Shown one piece after another: positions 9,101-19,200 of a DNA stretch of 35,090 nucleotides (positions are counted from its first letter, which is position 1; each line of letters begins with the position of its first letter). The position numbers and the translations under genes are program-made. The stretch comes from Candidatus Bathyarchaeota archaeon (GTDB lineage Archaea; Thermoproteota; Bathyarchaeia; 40CM-2-53-6): positions 1 through 35,090 of the forward strand of contig VBBT01000120.1 in assembly GCA_005881695.1 (NCBI GenBank), in the 5' to 3' direction. A model generated the notes under the pieces. It was not told the DNA's origin and did not search any database. It worked only from the letters and a program-made list of their open reading frames with translations.

Positions 9101-12100
9101 TGATCTCGACCACTGTCTTCACTCCTGGCGGCACGTACGCTATCAGCGTTAGCTGCACAGGCGGAGTTAGCAGTCACACTGCGAACTTCTCACTTAGTGT
9201 CACTGCTGCAGCCTTCGATTACACCGTAGCGTGGAGTCCAACCAGTAATACCATCACTGCGGGCGCGAGTACAACTCCTAACGTTGTTGCTACTTTGACC
9301 AGCGGTCAGGCCGCTTCGGTCACCTGCACCGTCACTCTTCCATCTCCCGCAGTCACTGGTCTATCTGCGAATCCACTTTCGTTCAGTATCACGCCTGCTC
9401 TCGCTTCCGGTACTTCACAAGCGGTAACGATCTCGACGACTACGCTTACTCCCACGGGCACTTACGCTATCGGCGTCAGCTGTACGGGTGGCGTCGGAAC
9501 TCATACTGCAAACTTCTCACTGACAGTCACTGCCGCGGGCTTCGACTATACAGTTGCCTTGAGTCCAACGAGCTCTAACATCGCTGCAGGCGCTAGTACT
9601 ACACCCAATGTGGTTGCCACGTTGACGAGCGGATCCACTTCTGCTGTTACGTGCACCGTCAGCCTTCCATCCCCGGCTGTGACCGGACTATCAGCCTCCC
9701 CGCTGTCGTTCAGTATTAGTCCAGTCGTTGCTCCCGGTGCTTCTCAGGCCGTAATGATCTCTACGACCGTGTTCACTCCGGGTGGAACGTACGCGATTAT
9801 TGTCAGTTGTACGGGTGGTGTTGGTGCTCATACCGCGAACTTCTCGCTGACTGTCACAGCTGCAGCTTTCGATTACACTGTTGCCTGGAGCCCAACCAGT
9901 AATACTGTCGCTGCTGGCTCCAGCACCACACCGAACATTGTCGCTACTCTGACAAGTGGTACCACCGCTTCAGTCACATGCACCATTAGTCTGCCGTCCC
10001 CGGCTGTAACAGGTCTATCCGCATCATCGCTCAGCTTCAGCATCACTCCAGCTCTTACTCCCAGCGCGATCAAGGCTGTGACGATTTCCACCACTAAGCT
10101 TACTCCTGCTGGCGTGTACATCATCGGTGTGAGTTGCACTGGCGGTGTTGGCACTCACACCGCGAACTTCTCGCTAACAGTTAGCGCCGCAGGTTTCGAC
10201 TATACGGTTGCTTGGAGTCCCACAAGTGCAACAATAGCCGCAGGTTCTGGCACCACACCGAATCTTGTTGGTATTTTGACGAGTGGTCAGACCGCGTCGG
10301 TCACGTGCACTGTTAGTCTTCCATCTCCGGCTGTAACGGGTCTCTCTGCTAGTCCACTTTCATTCAGCATTACCCCTGATCTCGCGCCGGGTGCTGCTCA
10401 AGCTGTAACGATCATGACAACAACACTCACTCCGGCTGGGACCTATACCATCGGTGTCAGTTGTACCGGTGGTGTGGGTACTCACACTGCCGACTTCTCG
10501 TTGACAGTCACTGCCGCGGGCTTCGACTATACGGTCGCTTGGAGTCCTACAAGCGCTACGACTGCTGATGGCGCTAGCACGATGCCTAACTTGGTTGCCA
10601 CGTTGACAAGCGGCACTGCTGCTTCAGTCACTTGCACAGTGAGCCTTCCATCTCCAGCGGTTACGGGATTATCTGCCTCCCCATTATCCTTCAGCATTAC
10701 ACCCGCACTCGCTCCTGGTGCTACACAGGTTGTAGCGATCTCGACCACCGTGTTCACACCGGGTGGAACCTATGCCATTAGCGTGAGCTGCACAGGTGGA
10801 GTCGGCACTCACACGGCCGACTTCCAGCTCACAGTCACAGCCGCAGCTTTCGATTTTGGTGTTGTTTGGAGTCCGGCTAGTGCTTCTGTCACGGCTGGTG
10901 GTTCTAGTTCGCCTGATGTCGTGGCCACTTTGGTTTCTGGTACGTCGACTTCGGCTGCTTGTAGTGTGTCTCTTCCGTCGCCTGCGGTGGCGGGTTTGTC
11001 GGCTGTTCCGTTGACTTTCAGTCTGATGCCTAGTGCTGCTGGGGCCAGTCAGGCAGTGGCTATTGCGACCACTAGTGCTACTCCTGCTGGCACGTACACG
11101 ATCAGCGTGAGCTGTGCTGGTGGTGGAGCCACTCGTGCTGCGAGCCCACAGTTCTCGCTAACCGTCACGGCACCAGTCGCCGTTCCCACCGTCACCGTGA
11201 ACAGTCCAACCCCCAACGCGGCCAACACAGGCGAGATAATCATGGTGACTTTCACTGTTACCAGCACTACAACGGTCACCGGCATAACAGTTGACTGGGG
11301 TGACGGAACAACACTCGACAGTCTTGCGGGAACGGCCACATCTGATCATCACATTTACACATCGACTGGAAATCTAAAATCACAGACTTTCACAATAACC
11401 GTTACAGCAACGAATACTGCTGGACCAGGATCCGGCACGACGATGGCGACGACTAATGATCGGCCTCCGACCGCGACTATCTCAAATGTCTCTCCGAACC
11501 CCGCGAACATTGGACAACTTGTCACAATTACCTTCGCCACCGCCGATCCTGATGGCACAGTCTCGTCCATAGCCGTCGACTGGGGTGACGGATTAGCAAT
11601 CGACAATCTCTCGGGCACTGCTACATCCGATACTCACATGTACGGTTCGGCCAACTCTTTCACCATTATGGTAACCGCCACAGACAACAGCGGTTCCACA
11701 GGATCCGCCACGGCAGGGGAAACTGTAACTTCTGTCACAGTAACCCATGTCCTGTTGACGTTCCAAGTGCAGGCTCCTCAGAGCCCCAGTAGAGGTCCAG
11801 GGAATCTCCAGGTCTTCGTCAACGGCCAACACGTCACAGACATCACTCTTGGACTGACCTTTACCAGCTTCGGGCCAATCGACATTACAACTTTCGTAAT
11901 ATCTGGAGGCCAGAACACTGTCACCTTCATCAACCCACAGACCAACCAATTCAATCTAGTCAAAAATGTCACCATAACACAAGGAGACACGATACTGCTT
12001 CGCGTCATCAAAACCCTGAAAGTTTCAGCTGGCGGCACACTCAACCTCACATTTTCACTCCCGGCTCTAGCAACGACTAGTATCACGGTTTCCAGCACCA

Positions 12101-12348
12101 GCCCGTTAGTGGGGCAGACCGTGACGTTCACAGCCAAGTTCACCGGTGGCACTGCACCCTTCAAGTGCTTCTTTCAGTTCGGAGACGATGAATCAGCAGT
12201 ATCTCGGGGAACTTCCGGTACCTGCAAAGCGACCCACGACTACGACAGCTCAGGAACCTTCACCGCCACCATCGTGATCAAGGGAACGAGCAAGAGCGAC
12301 CGAGTAGTCGCCCATCTCAGCGTAAACGTTCAGGAAGATGACGACTAG
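6190..12348 (+). CDS. Giant secreted surface protein: cohesin-like domain, PKD domains, nine tandem ~109-aa Ig-like repeats
   Basis: Cohesin-like N-terminus paralogous to 156-2768 and 12524-14707; PKD motifs; repeats beginning FD[YF]xVxWSPxSxx...; alternative ATG at 6241. Confidence 0.8.
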   Translation: MSKVNNPDKPSRSCPGHMLKAKTFIIAIILLSGLLNLNVPAHPIGTATPPHSIHFATAADPNNLGINCAYGALDATGLPITTEDGDGTLNTSCQWAGDVDGDTAPDPLVSDNPSTALAGSGGGFTADIIITSLDPSLLGINGFDQTISYDTHVLNAVLVDQSGLTFGGNLGCNPAINPSCTVTTALTIDRVGGTVRLAQAVLGITVGPGGSCSITAKPDCTSPTQTLFRIRFDVVGAGTGFIKFSTDPTKNVITCPCSVPHTSQDGALGTDTFFSAINGVVGGTFEVNWTFSPSPEVPGKSLTFSAPSVTCTYCTGTLTYTWDFSSLDSPTYAAKVDATGMMATVTPPPPVIHRVTLTVTDGTHKASATRLLPLVVTATGPTTVAQGAPSTAFNGIWLGGVVTSTSGYSGLWRFCPGTNLNKLVCNTPSSAVSQSGASITQTSAVSSVIFNFAGLYNDFLSLSDTIVSQISPTANTGVAPVPVNVTGSTPAYTVTVSPSLTTINAGQSVDFTVSVIYAGTYPPGFKSTSFNYFFDFGDGSTNTVSSGTSVTFSHTFNLGGTFIVRVTPQETGNAAPNKIQENGYSSVITVIPPLAASFTFSPPLPSAGQEITFTPTVTGGNPLYSFAWDFGDGSTSTLQSPTHSYATSGSFTVALTVTDSTTPTPQTRKTSQMITVYPPAFDFGVVWSPASASVTAGGSSSPDVVATLVSGTSTSAACSVSLPSPAVAGLSAVPLTFSLMPSAAGASQAVAIATTSATPAGTYTISVSCAGGGATRAASPQLSLTVTAPAFDYTIAWSPTSASIAASAGTTPSIVATLTSGTTTAVTCTVSLPSPAVTGLSASPLSFSIAPALAPGASQVVTISTTTLTPAGTYTIGVSCTGGVGTHTANFSLIVSAAGFDYTVAWSPTSATVAAGASSTPNLVAMLTSGTTASVTCTVSLPSPAVTGLSASPLTFSITPAVALGVTQAVMISTTVFTPGGTYAISVSCTGGVSSHTANFSLSVTAAAFDYTVAWSPTSNTITAGASTTPNVVATLTSGQAASVTCTVTLPSPAVTGLSANPLSFSITPALASGTSQAVTISTTTLTPTGTYAIGVSCTGGVGTHTANFSLTVTAAGFDYTVALSPTSSNIAAGASTTPNVVATLTSGSTSAVTCTVSLPSPAVTGLSASPLSFSISPVVAPGASQAVMISTTVFTPGGTYAIIVSCTGGVGAHTANFSLTVTAAAFDYTVAWSPTSNTVAAGSSTTPNIVATLTSGTTASVTCTISLPSPAVTGLSASSLSFSITPALTPSAIKAVTISTTKLTPAGVYIIGVSCTGGVGTHTANFSLTVSAAGFDYTVAWSPTSATIAAGSGTTPNLVGILTSGQTASVTCTVSLPSPAVTGLSASPLSFSITPDLAPGAAQAVTIMTTTLTPAGTYTIGVSCTGGVGTHTADFSLTVTAAGFDYTVAWSPTSATTADGASTMPNLVATLTSGTAASVTCTVSLPSPAVTGLSASPLSFSITPALAPGATQVVAISTTVFTPGGTYAISVSCTGGVGTHTADFQLTVTAAAFDFGVVWSPASASVTAGGSSSPDVVATLVSGTSTSAACSVSLPSPAVAGLSAVPLTFSLMPSAAGASQAVAIATTSATPAGTYTISVSCAGGGATRAASPQFSLTVTAPVAVPTVTVNSPTPNAANTGEIIMVTFTVTSTTTVTGITVDWGDGTTLDSLAGTATSDHHIYTSTGNLKSQTFTITVTATNTAGPGSGTTMATTNDRPPTATISNVSPNPANIGQLVTITFATADPDGTVSSIAVDWGDGLAIDNLSGTATSDTHMYGSANSFTIMVTATDNSGSTGSATAGETVTSVTVTHVLLTFQVQAPQSPSRGPGNLQVFVNGQHVTDITLGLTFTSFGPIDITTFVISGGQNTVTFINPQTNQFNLVKNVTITQGDTILLRVIKTLKVSAGGTLNLTFSLPALATTSITVSSTSPLVGQTVTFTAKFTGGTAPFKCFFQFGDDESAVSRGTSGTCKATHDYDSSGTFTATIVIKGTSKSDRVVAHLSVNVQEDDD
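8227..11176 (+). repeat. Nine in-frame tandem repeats of ~327-330 bp
   Basis: Repeat starts FDFGVVWSPAS / FDYTIAWSPTS / FDYTVAWSPTS (x7, one TVALSPTS) / FDFGVVWSPAS; first and last units nearly identical in DNA. Confidence 0.95.
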
Positions 12349-12523
12349 ATCGATTACCGTAGCGGACCCGAATACAAGTCTGTCGGAGAAGCGGGAGAGT
12401 TCAGAGTTTTTTTCACGATCAGTCCAGTTCCGCCCTCCTAGTTGAATTGACCACGATCCGGATCATCCGTTGAATGTCCACAAACGTCCCAAACTATATT
12501 AGAGCAAAAACTGAAGCTCCACA

Positions 12524-14707
12524 ATGACAAAGTTGCCTTTGCAATCTTCACTAGGAACCGGGCGCACCGCTCGGCGCCTCCTCTCTTGCCTAGTACTGTT
12601 CTGGATTCTTACAACAGCGGGACCCGTCGTTCACATTCTCGGCCTCGACCTGACATTGCTGCCCCGCGTACCACCAGTCTCCGCCGCCCCGAGCAATAAT
12701 ATCCTAGGCATTGACTGTGCTTATGGTGCCTCGGCCGATCCTCCTATTCCTTTCCCCGCTCCAATAACCACCAAGGACAGCGATGGGACCCTCGACAATA
12801 GCTGTCAGTGGGCGGGCGACGTGGACGGTGATGGTGCTCTAGATCCTCTCGTCTCGGACAATCCCAGTACCGGGCCAGCGGGCTCCGGCGGGGGGTTCAC
12901 CGCTGACATCATAATCACAAATCTTAACGTGAGCATCAACGCCTTTGATCAGACTATCGGCTACGATCCGCATGTTCTAGATGCCGTTCTCGTCGACCAG
13001 TCGGGTCTCACCTTCGGAGGTAACATTGGCTGCGGGAATAATCCACAATGCACCGTAACGACTGCGCTGACCATCGACCATATTCAAGGCCAGGTCAGAA
13101 TCGCTCAGGCACTTCTAGGCATTACCGTGGGTCCCGGCGGCAGTTGCGACACCGGGGTCAATCCCATCTGTACTGCCACCACTCAGACGCTTTTCAGGAT
13201 ACGCTTTGACGTCGTAGGCGCAGGCACCTCCTTCATCAACTTCTCCACCAACCCGACGAAAAATGTCATTATCGACCCTTCTACCGGGGTTGATATTCGT
13301 CACACAACTCAGAACGGTGCACTGAGTACCAATGCTCTCTTTGCTCTGATCAATGGAGTGCACTCTTTCACGAACGGTTACAATGCTTCCTGGACATTCT
13401 CGCCGAACCCAGAGGTCCCCGGCTCACCACTAACTTTCACGGCGACAGCAAGCTGCGGAAACTGCACTGGCGCGTTCACATATTCATGGGACTTTAGTAG
13501 CCAGGACTCTCCCACATATGTTCCAAAGATATCTACTTCGGGTGCTAGCGTAACAGTCACTGCTCCGCCCCCCATCATCAACCGCGTGACCCTGCTCGTT
13601 ACCGACTCGGCAACAACGCCTCACTTCGTAACCTCTACCAAGCGTCTTCCGCTCGCCGTCGCAGCAGCAGGTCCGACGACCGCGACCCAAGGAACCGCCT
13701 CCGCAGCGTTCAGTGCCCTCTGGCTGGGCGGCGTTGTCACCACGTCATCAGGCTATTCCGGATCTTGGCGGTTCTGTCCAGGCAGCCCTACCGTCAAGAC
13801 AGTATGCGACACCCCAATTTCCATAGTTTCGCAAAACCCTCCCGCGATAACCCAGACGAGCACAGTTAGTTCAGTCACCTACAATTTTGCAGGCGTCTAC
13901 AATGATCTTCTTTCGATATCTGACACTGCAGTATCCCAGATCTCTCCGAATCCCAACACCGTAACCGCACCAGTTGCCGTAAATGTCACTGGTACGACGC
14001 CGGCCTTTACAGTAGCTGTGAGTCCCTCCCCTAAGGCGCAGCTACAAGGACAATCGATCGGTTTTCCGATTACGGTGACCTATGCTTCAAGCTATCCTAC
14101 AGGCTTTCGAGCAAGTGGTTTCACCTACCAGGTTTTCTTCGGTGATGGAACGAGCGTTACTCAAACAGGGGGGTTAACGCTCTTGACGTTGACGCATATT
14201 TACAGCTCTACAGGTGTCTTCAATGTCAAAGTCATCGCCCAGGAAACAACCCCGAGTGCGAGTGTGCCTTCAAAGATCAAGGAAATAGGCACAGCCTCCG
14301 TAGATGTCGCGCAACAGTTGTTGACAGGAGACTTCAGCTTGAGTCCAGCTTCACCCACGCCAGGCCAATCCGCAACGTTCACCCCAGCAGCTTCTGGGGG
14401 TGCTGGTCCGTACACGTACTCATGGAGCTTCGGCGACGGTAACAACGGCACCGGGAGTTCCCCAGCACACACCTACTCTGCCGCAGGGACTTACAACGTA
14501 ACGCTGAAAATAACAGATTCCTTCGGAAGCACGTTCACCGTATCGCATACAGTGACCGTTGCTCCAGAGGGAGTATCTCTGCTCCTGATCGGCGGCGGAG
14601 TCGTGGCAGCACTGGCAGTCTTAGCCGGACTCTTGCTATTTCTAAGAAGGCGGAAGACGACGCCGAAAAAGGTGCTACTACCGCCGGGGTCGCCTACTCG
14701 GAGGTAG
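12524..14707 (+). CDS. Membrane-anchored cohesin-like + PKD surface protein
   Basis: Paralog of the 909- and 2052-aa proteins (QWAGDVDGDGALDPLVSDNPS, DQSGLTFGGN, TLFRIRFDVVGAGT); PKD YSWSFGDGNNG; C-terminal TM LLLIGGGVVAALAVLAGLLLFLRRRK; TATA 'ctatatta' ~30 nt upstream. Confidence 0.82.
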   Translation: MTKLPLQSSLGTGRTARRLLSCLVLFWILTTAGPVVHILGLDLTLLPRVPPVSAAPSNNILGIDCAYGASADPPIPFPAPITTKDSDGTLDNSCQWAGDVDGDGALDPLVSDNPSTGPAGSGGGFTADIIITNLNVSINAFDQTIGYDPHVLDAVLVDQSGLTFGGNIGCGNNPQCTVTTALTIDHIQGQVRIAQALLGITVGPGGSCDTGVNPICTATTQTLFRIRFDVVGAGTSFINFSTNPTKNVIIDPSTGVDIRHTTQNGALSTNALFALINGVHSFTNGYNASWTFSPNPEVPGSPLTFTATASCGNCTGAFTYSWDFSSQDSPTYVPKISTSGASVTVTAPPPIINRVTLLVTDSATTPHFVTSTKRLPLAVAAAGPTTATQGTASAAFSALWLGGVVTTSSGYSGSWRFCPGSPTVKTVCDTPISIVSQNPPAITQTSTVSSVTYNFAGVYNDLLSISDTAVSQISPNPNTVTAPVAVNVTGTTPAFTVAVSPSPKAQLQGQSIGFPITVTYASSYPTGFRASGFTYQVFFGDGTSVTQTGGLTLLTLTHIYSSTGVFNVKVIAQETTPSASVPSKIKEIGTASVDVAQQLLTGDFSLSPASPTPGQSATFTPAASGGAGPYTYSWSFGDGNNGTGSSPAHTYSAAGTYNVTLKITDSFGSTFTVSHTVTVAPEGVSLLLIGGGVVAALAVLAGLLLFLRRRKTTPKKVLLPPGSPTRR

Positions 14708-14819
14708 AACTTCACTACCTTGACCTGCTAGGAATTCTATTCCATTGCTCGTGTAACTCCTTGGCTCGCATAAACTTTTAAGTCGCCCTCGGAAAAAATC
14801 CGTTTCAGAGGATTGACAG

Positions 14820-16181
14820 GTGAAGCCTCGATTTACAACGCTCTTCTTTATCCTACTAGCCATTTCTTCCATACTGATCATCACCATTCTCCCTATGGAT
14901 AATGTCAAAGGCCAACCGGTTCCTCCTGCCGTCGTAAGCGTGTTCAGCAACCTATACGGAACAAACAACATAACGGACACGTCTTTGGGGCCAGGAGCCG
15001 AGTTTACCATCGACATCAATATTGCAAACGCTCCAAACTTCAACGCCTACGAGACTGCCCTCTTCTACGACCCTACATACATCACAGTAGCGTCGTACGA
15101 TTATTCCACTGGAACTATATTTCCCAGTCCTTTTCAAGCTTCATACCATAACATAGCGGGCGCTGTTCGTCTCAGCGTAGCGAACTTCGGTGCAACAACC
15201 GTTTCGGGAAGTGGGACGCTGTTCCACGTCACGTTTAGCGTCAACGGATACGGTGCGAGCCCGCTGGTCCTGGCGGCAGCAGTCCCAGACCCCGCTCAGT
15301 CGGCTCAGGGTGCCGACGGCTATACCCCTAATTGGACTAGGCTAGTCGTCAGCACTTCTACATCGACGAATCCGGTGGAGACTAACGTGACGACTACTGA
15401 TGGTTATTTCAGGAACGTGATCGGCCCGACAAGGCTCCCGCCCGTCGCACTGTTCAATTGGTCCCCCACGAAAATTGCTGCGGGCCAGGAGGTAACGTTT
15501 AACGCAACCGCTAGCTTCGACGCTGACAACAGACCTGGAGTGCACCCCAGCCGGATTGCCACCTATAGGTGGGATTTTGGAGAAGGAGGTATCGGCTATA
15601 CAGGACCGCTTTTTCCGCACGCGTTTCGCTATCAGGGAAACTATACGGTTCTCCTAACTGTAGCAGACAATGACACAGGCTACACGGATATGAGGTCACA
15701 ACTGTTGACGGTCTCTCTGGCACCCTTCCATGCGATCGAGATCCACTCTGTCTCGCTGAATGGTTCTCCCCAGGCAATCTTGAATCCAGCTGACACACTG
15801 CACATTATCGTGACGGTACTGAACCCTGGGACGTTTGTGGAGTCTTTCAACCTGACCATCTCCTACGGCCCCCCGACCAAGCTGATCCCTCCACCATTCA
15901 CAAACCAGACCATTCTCCCCGGAGCCAGTCATCAAAAGATCTACAACGCAACTTTGCCCACTTCAGAGCTCGGCCTCGGAACATACGAGGTTGATGTCGC
16001 GTTGGTGGACCATCCGTTCAACAAACCACCAATGGACAGCGTGGTTAAGTCGCTCTTTACGATAATCGAACCTTCAAACGTTCCCTACATTCCCATAATC
16101 GGTGGCATCTCCGCCCTTATTGCAATCCCGGTTGCCGTGATTGTTCTAAGGCGAAGATTAAGAGCAGAAGAGATCGAGTGA
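14820..16181 (+). CDS. Membrane-anchored cohesin-like + PKD + CARDB-like surface protein
   Basis: Signal peptide; cohesin-like YETALFYDPTYITVASYDYSTG...GSGTLFHVTFSVNGYG; PKD YRWDFGEGG; CARDB-like HIIVTVLNPGTFVESFNLTISY; C-terminal TM + RRRLRAEE. Confidence 0.75.
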   Translation: MKPRFTTLFFILLAISSILIITILPMDNVKGQPVPPAVVSVFSNLYGTNNITDTSLGPGAEFTIDINIANAPNFNAYETALFYDPTYITVASYDYSTGTIFPSPFQASYHNIAGAVRLSVANFGATTVSGSGTLFHVTFSVNGYGASPLVLAAAVPDPAQSAQGADGYTPNWTRLVVSTSTSTNPVETNVTTTDGYFRNVIGPTRLPPVALFNWSPTKIAAGQEVTFNATASFDADNRPGVHPSRIATYRWDFGEGGIGYTGPLFPHAFRYQGNYTVLLTVADNDTGYTDMRSQLLTVSLAPFHAIEIHSVSLNGSPQAILNPADTLHIIVTVLNPGTFVESFNLTISYGPPTKLIPPPFTNQTILPGASHQKIYNATLPTSELGLGTYEVDVALVDHPFNKPPMDSVVKSLFTIIEPSNVPYIPIIGGISALIAIPVAVIVLRRRLRAEEIE

Positions 16182-16283
16182 CGCGTCAGATTCCCCGGTC
16201 CACCTCGGGGTATCCGAAGCGACCTCTCTGGGGGATAATCTTAAAAGGACAATCGCCCTCGAACCCATTTCGAGGAAAAAATA

Positions 16284-19200
16284 ATGAGACTACAGACACC
16301 AGTGATAGTTCTAGTTCTAGCCATAACGATTTTGACAGCTCTACCAGGCGCATATATCAGATCGGTACACGCAGTGGACCAACTAGTTACCCCGACAGCA
16401 TGGTCGCCATTCGGACCCGCTACCGACACGTTGGTCATGCAGTTCTATTCAGACTTCTCCACGACCTTTCAGCATTTCCAGTCGGGAGAAATCGACGTCA
16501 CGGACTGGCCAGCTTTCAACACTAACATACAATGTACTACAACGAACGATCCCAACTGTTACCACACCTTCTCAGACTTCTTCCTAGGGACTCAGACGAC
16601 AGAGTACGGCATCTTCCAGCTTGACATCAACAGCCACCCCGCGCTTTTCGGTGTATCGCAGCTCACTGCGAGGGTCAAACCAGCGGTGAGCCTCGGCACA
16701 CCCACCAGCGGGACTGGATGTACACCGGGCTTCGGTTCAGTGACAGTCACACTTTTCAACACTGAAACCGGCGCAATCGTCACCCGAGACAGTGCCAGCC
16801 TCCCCAGTCTCAACAACATGACTATTTCCGGTCCGCAGACCTTCACCACAATGGACTCAGGGGCTAAGGCAAATGGCACGCCTAACGGCGTCTATGTCTT
16901 TCCCTGCGCATTACAGGGTAGCTACGTAGTCAGCAACAATGTCTTCGCCAACTGTCTGCCCTCAGCCCAGGCCACATGCACAGTCTCAATCGGAAGTAAC
17001 ACAGCAACAACAGTCCAGTTCAACTCTGCATGGAATAGCCCGAGCAACCAGCAGCCGACCGCTGCCGGAGTCGATGTCCGACGGGCGATCCTTCACCTCC
17101 TGAACCGACACCAGTTCACGGCAAGCCAGCCTGCTGGCAACATCATGGCCTGTGACGACGTATTCGCCCCTCCGAGCCAGAAGGTCGGAACAGGCTTTTG
17201 CAACCCCGCTGACGGGCAACCTTTGCCAAGCGACATACTGCAAGCAGACTGTGCGGCTCACGCCGCATGGCTCCCAGCTATAACATGCAACACAGACTAT
17301 GCGAACAGCCACGAGTCCTATCTGTTGAACGACACATCCCTCGGCCCATCGTCGTACTGGTGGGCTAAGCAAGGATCGGCGTTGCCCGCACCAGAGACCG
17401 CAGGATATCCAAGCATCACCGACCTCAGAGCCGCGTGCGACTATCTAATAATTCCAACCAGCGCTGGCGGACCAGGATTCTCGATAACTCCTTCTGGAGC
17501 GACATGCGTAGATGTGGTCCTTGCCGCTGAAGGCACACAGGCACAATTCCCGACCGGCAAGACAAACTACGCCCACCTAGTAACCAGCACACAGGTCGTC
17601 ACTTACATCAGAACCCACAACCCGAGGCGGGACTTCGGCCAGACGATTGCCGACGGTCTGAACTTCCTCTTCGGTACAGCGAACAACGGCGCCAACCTTG
17701 GTGCCGCCCCAACTAACGTACCGTGCGCCATCAACTACGGCTTCAAATCTCCCTCGCCAGGTTGCACAGCACAGTACTACACTATCGGCGATATCGCGTC
17801 AATAATCTTCGGTGACGGGTTCAAGCCTGATGGCTGGGGCCTATACACCGGAGGCTACAACCTCACACCGACCCCTGATCACCTATACGCGCTCGTTCAC
17901 AGCCAGTTCGCAAGCAATGTCTGCGGAGGCCCGGGAGCAGACTTCCCCAACAACTATCGATTCTTCTGCGACCCGCGCTACGACACGTACTCCGCGGCGG
18001 GTGAGTTCGCGATCAATGCCCAGAAGGGCTACGCAGGACTCTGGCAAGCAGCAGTGCAGGGCGTTCTTCAGGCCGCAGGCGCCCCTGTCTTTAGCCGCTA
18101 CGAACAGTTCGTAGCACTAAAGTCGTGGGATTGGCAATCGAACGCTCCTCAACACTCCAGTCTTGCCAACGGCAGAGGCACAGGCTTCGAAGCTGGCTCC
18201 CAAGGCGGGCTCATCTCGTTGCTGAACATGCGATGCAACCCAACAGCAAACGCAGCTGCAGGGACAGCATACAAATGCGGCGGAGGAACATCAGGACTCC
18301 TAAGGAGATCTGAATCCCAAGACACCGACAACCTGAACCCGTTCCAGGCTACTACAGTCTGGGACTTTGACCCGATCCTCGAGATCTGGGACACTATGCT
18401 TCAGCTCAACCCCAACGTAGGACCTGTTGATTCTGTCACCGGACAGGTTACCGAACAATTCGTTGACTGGATGACTAACAGTCATACGCAGAGCTTCAAC
18501 CCAACCGAGGTCTGTACGGCACTTGCGACCGGAATATCGACGGTAGGCTGCACGACCCAGATCTGGCACTTGAGGCCTGACCTCAAGTTCCACGATGGGA
18601 CACCAGTAACCGCAGCCGACATCGTGTTCAGTCTAAAGGCCGCGGACCTTGTTCCTTCAGCCATCTTTGCGCCAAGTGTCGCGAACATGCAGGACGCCAT
18701 AGCCCTCGACTCCAGTACCGTCCAGGTGAAACTGATCCTCCAGAGTCCCTTCTATGAAGGGAACATTGGAGGAGTTCCCATACTACCCGTTAGTAGGTGG
18801 GGACCCCTGTGCACGGGCACAGACGGCAAGCTCGGCGGTGTTGGAAACAGATGCGGAGACATTACCTTCGACCCCATGGCAGCGGGTGACATGATCGGCA
18901 GCGGACCATTCATTTGCAAGAACATCACCACAGGCGTCGTTGGCGGTACATGTAGCCGGAATGCTGATGGAAGTGCCGGCACCATGGTCGTCAGCTTCGG
19001 CGGCTCGATAACACTCAACAGGAACCGCAACTACATGCGATGCTGTGCGGACGTTCCGAACACAAGTCTCCACAAGCTCAGCTGGGCGGACAGGAACAAC
19101 GATGGAATCGTAAACATTCTCGACGTAGCTGACATTGCATTCCACTTCGGACAGGCCGACACCTACTGGAACACAGGCCAGAGCTCGCTGGCTCCCAACG

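Noticed and set aside
8227-11176. CRISPR-like periodic array
   Set aside because: Periodicity is ~327 bp, coding and in frame; these are protein domain repeats.
16190-16215. Hairpin ccccg-gtccacct-cgggg after the 453-aa gene as an intrinsic terminator
   Set aside because: No following T-tract; weak 5-bp stem; insufficient support.
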